NCBI RefSeq assembly: GCF_029867415.1
Contig: NC_081186.1
Location: 106,884,455 to 106,948,454 of the forward strand
DNA from: Vicia villosa
Taxonomy: Eukaryota > Streptophyta > Magnoliopsida > Fabales > Fabaceae
DNA length: 64,000 nt
Direction: 5' to 3'
Of the stretch, positions 62,598 to 64,000 are shown one piece after another. Positions within the stretch are counted from its first letter, which is position 1. The number at the start of each line of letters is the position of its first letter. The translations under genes were made by a program, and so were the position numbers. Below the pieces are notes generated by a model. The model saw only the letters and a list, made by a program, of their open reading frames with translations, made no database searches and was not told where the DNA came from.

Positions 62598-63071
62598 TTT
62601 CACCGGGAATAATTCCTCTTTGGGTGGATGTGTCCTATTATTTGGATTCTAAGGTTTTTGCCAAGATGTTTCACCGGGAATAATTCATCTTGGGGGTTTG
62701 AACTACAGATCTCTAATTAGGAAAGAGCCTTCACCGGGAAGACATTCTCAATCCTAGGTCATATTCCTATAATATATATATAGTTTAACTGTCCTAAGGT
62801 TTATACTCAAACGCAGTTCTAAACTAATATATGCACAGTTTATATTTGACAGTAATTTAAACAAAGACTGTAAATTGAAAGCTTGTAAAGCCTAACCTGG
62901 ATGGAGTGGAGGCCATTGAAGAAGTAGGTACAGAGCCTCAATAGTATTTTTGTTGTTTTGTTGAGAACAGTTGAATATATACATGATAAACAGTTAATGG
63001 TTTTTGAAAACAGAAGAAGTGAAGATGGACAAAGGTCACATAGGTATCTGAAGAGTTTCACCGGGAATAAT
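62598..63071 (+). repeat. degenerate repeat C (tttcaccgggaataattc)
   Basis: Copies at about 62598, 62669, 62729 and 63055 share ttcaccgggaa followed by taat or gacatt. Confidence 0.85.
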
Positions 63072-63649
63072 GCCCTTCAAATACCAGAAGAATGTTTTGA
63101 AAACAGAAAGAAGATTTTGAAAATACAGTTTTGAAAACAAGCTAAGAAGAGAAGGTTTTTGGGACTTACACTCTATTAGAGGCCCAGTACTTTACAGTAC
63201 TGGTTATAGAAACAGTTTGAAAATGATTTGGAATGATACAAGGTCTCGTTGTTTGAAAACCCTAATCTTTTGATTTATTCGGAGATTGGAAACAGCTTTG
63301 AAATTTGACAAAAGTCAACTTAATTAAAGTGAAAATAAAGATTTTTACTTAATTAAGACCTAAACAATTAGGGTTTTATCATAAATTTATTTATAAAATG
63401 ATTAGGTTAAATCAAAATGAATATATATATATTTAAAGTATTTAAGAAAACACTTAAAAACATACTATTTTAAACCTAATTAAAATACATGAAATAAATA
63501 ATATTTTTATGATTTTTTTGATTATTCACAAAATAGATATGTTAAATAAAGAGTGTGTGAAAAATGGAGTGAAAATAAATTAATTTGATAGGTGAATTAA
63601 TTGTGTGAAGTTTGTAAAAAAAAGGGAATGAAAATGGGTGCTAAAAAAT

Positions 63650-63733
63650 TGGTTTGGCCCTAGAGAGGTTCGAACCCACGCCCTTCATGATCACATTTCA
63701 AAACTTAACCAACTGAGCTGCGCGCGCAGCTTG
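63650..63733 (-). other. tRNA-like / SINE-like Pol III promoter relic
   Basis: On the minus strand gcagctcagttggttaag is an A-box-like D-arm sequence and gggttcgaacc, about 35 bp on, is a good B box and T arm. The acceptor ends (gcgcgc and ctagggcc) do not pair, so it is not a functional tRNA. It may be a tRNA-derived SINE head or a relic inside a retroelement. Confidence 0.45.
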
Positions 63734-64000
63734 TTAACTATATACACTCAATATATTATATTTTCAGATAAGCCAGGAAATTCAAATTTTACGCGCGCCA
63801 TGTTCATCTTCTTCCTCGAGCTTCAGATTTTCAAATTCCTAACTCTCTGGTTTCTCAACTAAATGGCATGATGTAAACATCAATCTCACTCGTTTTTGGA
63901 CAAGGAACATGATCATGGGCTCAAAATTCATTTATTCTAAGTGTAACTAACGAATTTCATCATGAACACGAAGAACACATAAACCCTAATTTTAAAATTA
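63734..64000. other. unannotated sequence at window end
   Basis: Mostly AT-rich; a 74-codon frame overlapping the tRNA-like element (63638-63862) has no protein-like features. Nothing further is supported. Confidence 0.3.

Larger units (their letters stand above)
60244..63200. mobile_element. Ogre/Tat-like non-coding retroelement sequence with interleaved repeats
   Basis: The start (ggaggacggcacgctaaac, cacctagactagaaattctg, gtccggggggtcggttatac) is text I associate with LTR or leader sequence of giant Ogre-type gypsy elements in legumes. It is followed by three families of degenerate repeats listed separately. No gag or pol is seen inside the window and no LTR pair is defined, so class and borders are tentative. 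Confidence 0.45.

Noticed and set aside
63650..63733. Functional tRNA gene
   Set aside because: A and B boxes exist but acceptor arms do not pair and no anticodon stem can be drawn.

Overview
The window is nuclear DNA of a flowering plant. It is AT-rich, has many-exon genes with GT-AG introns, and is packed with LTR retrotransposons, MITEs and TA microsatellites. Gene content (MAP70, F-box, GRF zinc finger, LRR kinase relatives, FAR1 and Ulp1-like fragments) and repeat style suggest a eudicot, most likely a cool-season legume. That placement is inference; no database was searched.

Layout. 0-2.1 kb: possible exons of an unrecognised gene, then a ketopantoate-reductase-like gene (minus) with a premature stop. 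2.1-11.4 kb: a complete Ty3/gypsy chromovirus (Tekay/Del type, minus) with two ~2.4 kb LTRs and target duplication AATGG, inserted 108 bp upstream of that ATG. 11.4-15.6 kb: displaced 5' flank, a CACTA-type terminus, a 360 bp TA array and two opposed LINE relics. 15.6-16.5 kb: an intact F-box gene. 17.3-30.2 kb: a retroelement graveyard with three solo LTRs (two with clear flanking 5-bp duplications in nested positions, one slightly less certain), a gag-only gypsy deletion derivative, a 69-bp minisatellite and a GRF zinc-finger pseudogene.

30.7-36.8 kb: the best gene here, an intact 11-exon MAP70 microtubule-associated protein (611 aa). 37.7-39.0 kb: three MITEs, one nested in another. 39-43.8 kb: old gypsy/copia debris, including a Tat-type gag-protease fossil. 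43.8-48.8 kb: a complete but inactivated Ty1/copia element with 367-bp LTRs and target duplication AATAT.

51.5-55.6 kb: a minus-strand LRR gene (signal peptide plus about eleven LRR-type exons) that lacks the malectin and kinase parts of its family and instead runs, in splice-compatible phase, into two exons of an M1 aminopeptidase; the predicted chimera is an open 422-codon frame. 57.0-58.7 kb: a FAR1 domain fragment (plus) abuts a truncated multi-exon Ulp1-like gene (minus). 59.7-64 kb: copia integrase and gag relics in opposite orientation, then about 3 kb of interleaved degenerate repeats resembling Ogre-type non-coding sequence, and a tRNA-like promoter relic.

There are no operons. The theme is host genes cut, fused or separated from their promoters by transposable elements. 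The three intact host-type reading frames are the F-box gene, MAP70 and the LRR chimera; only the first two are confidently functional.
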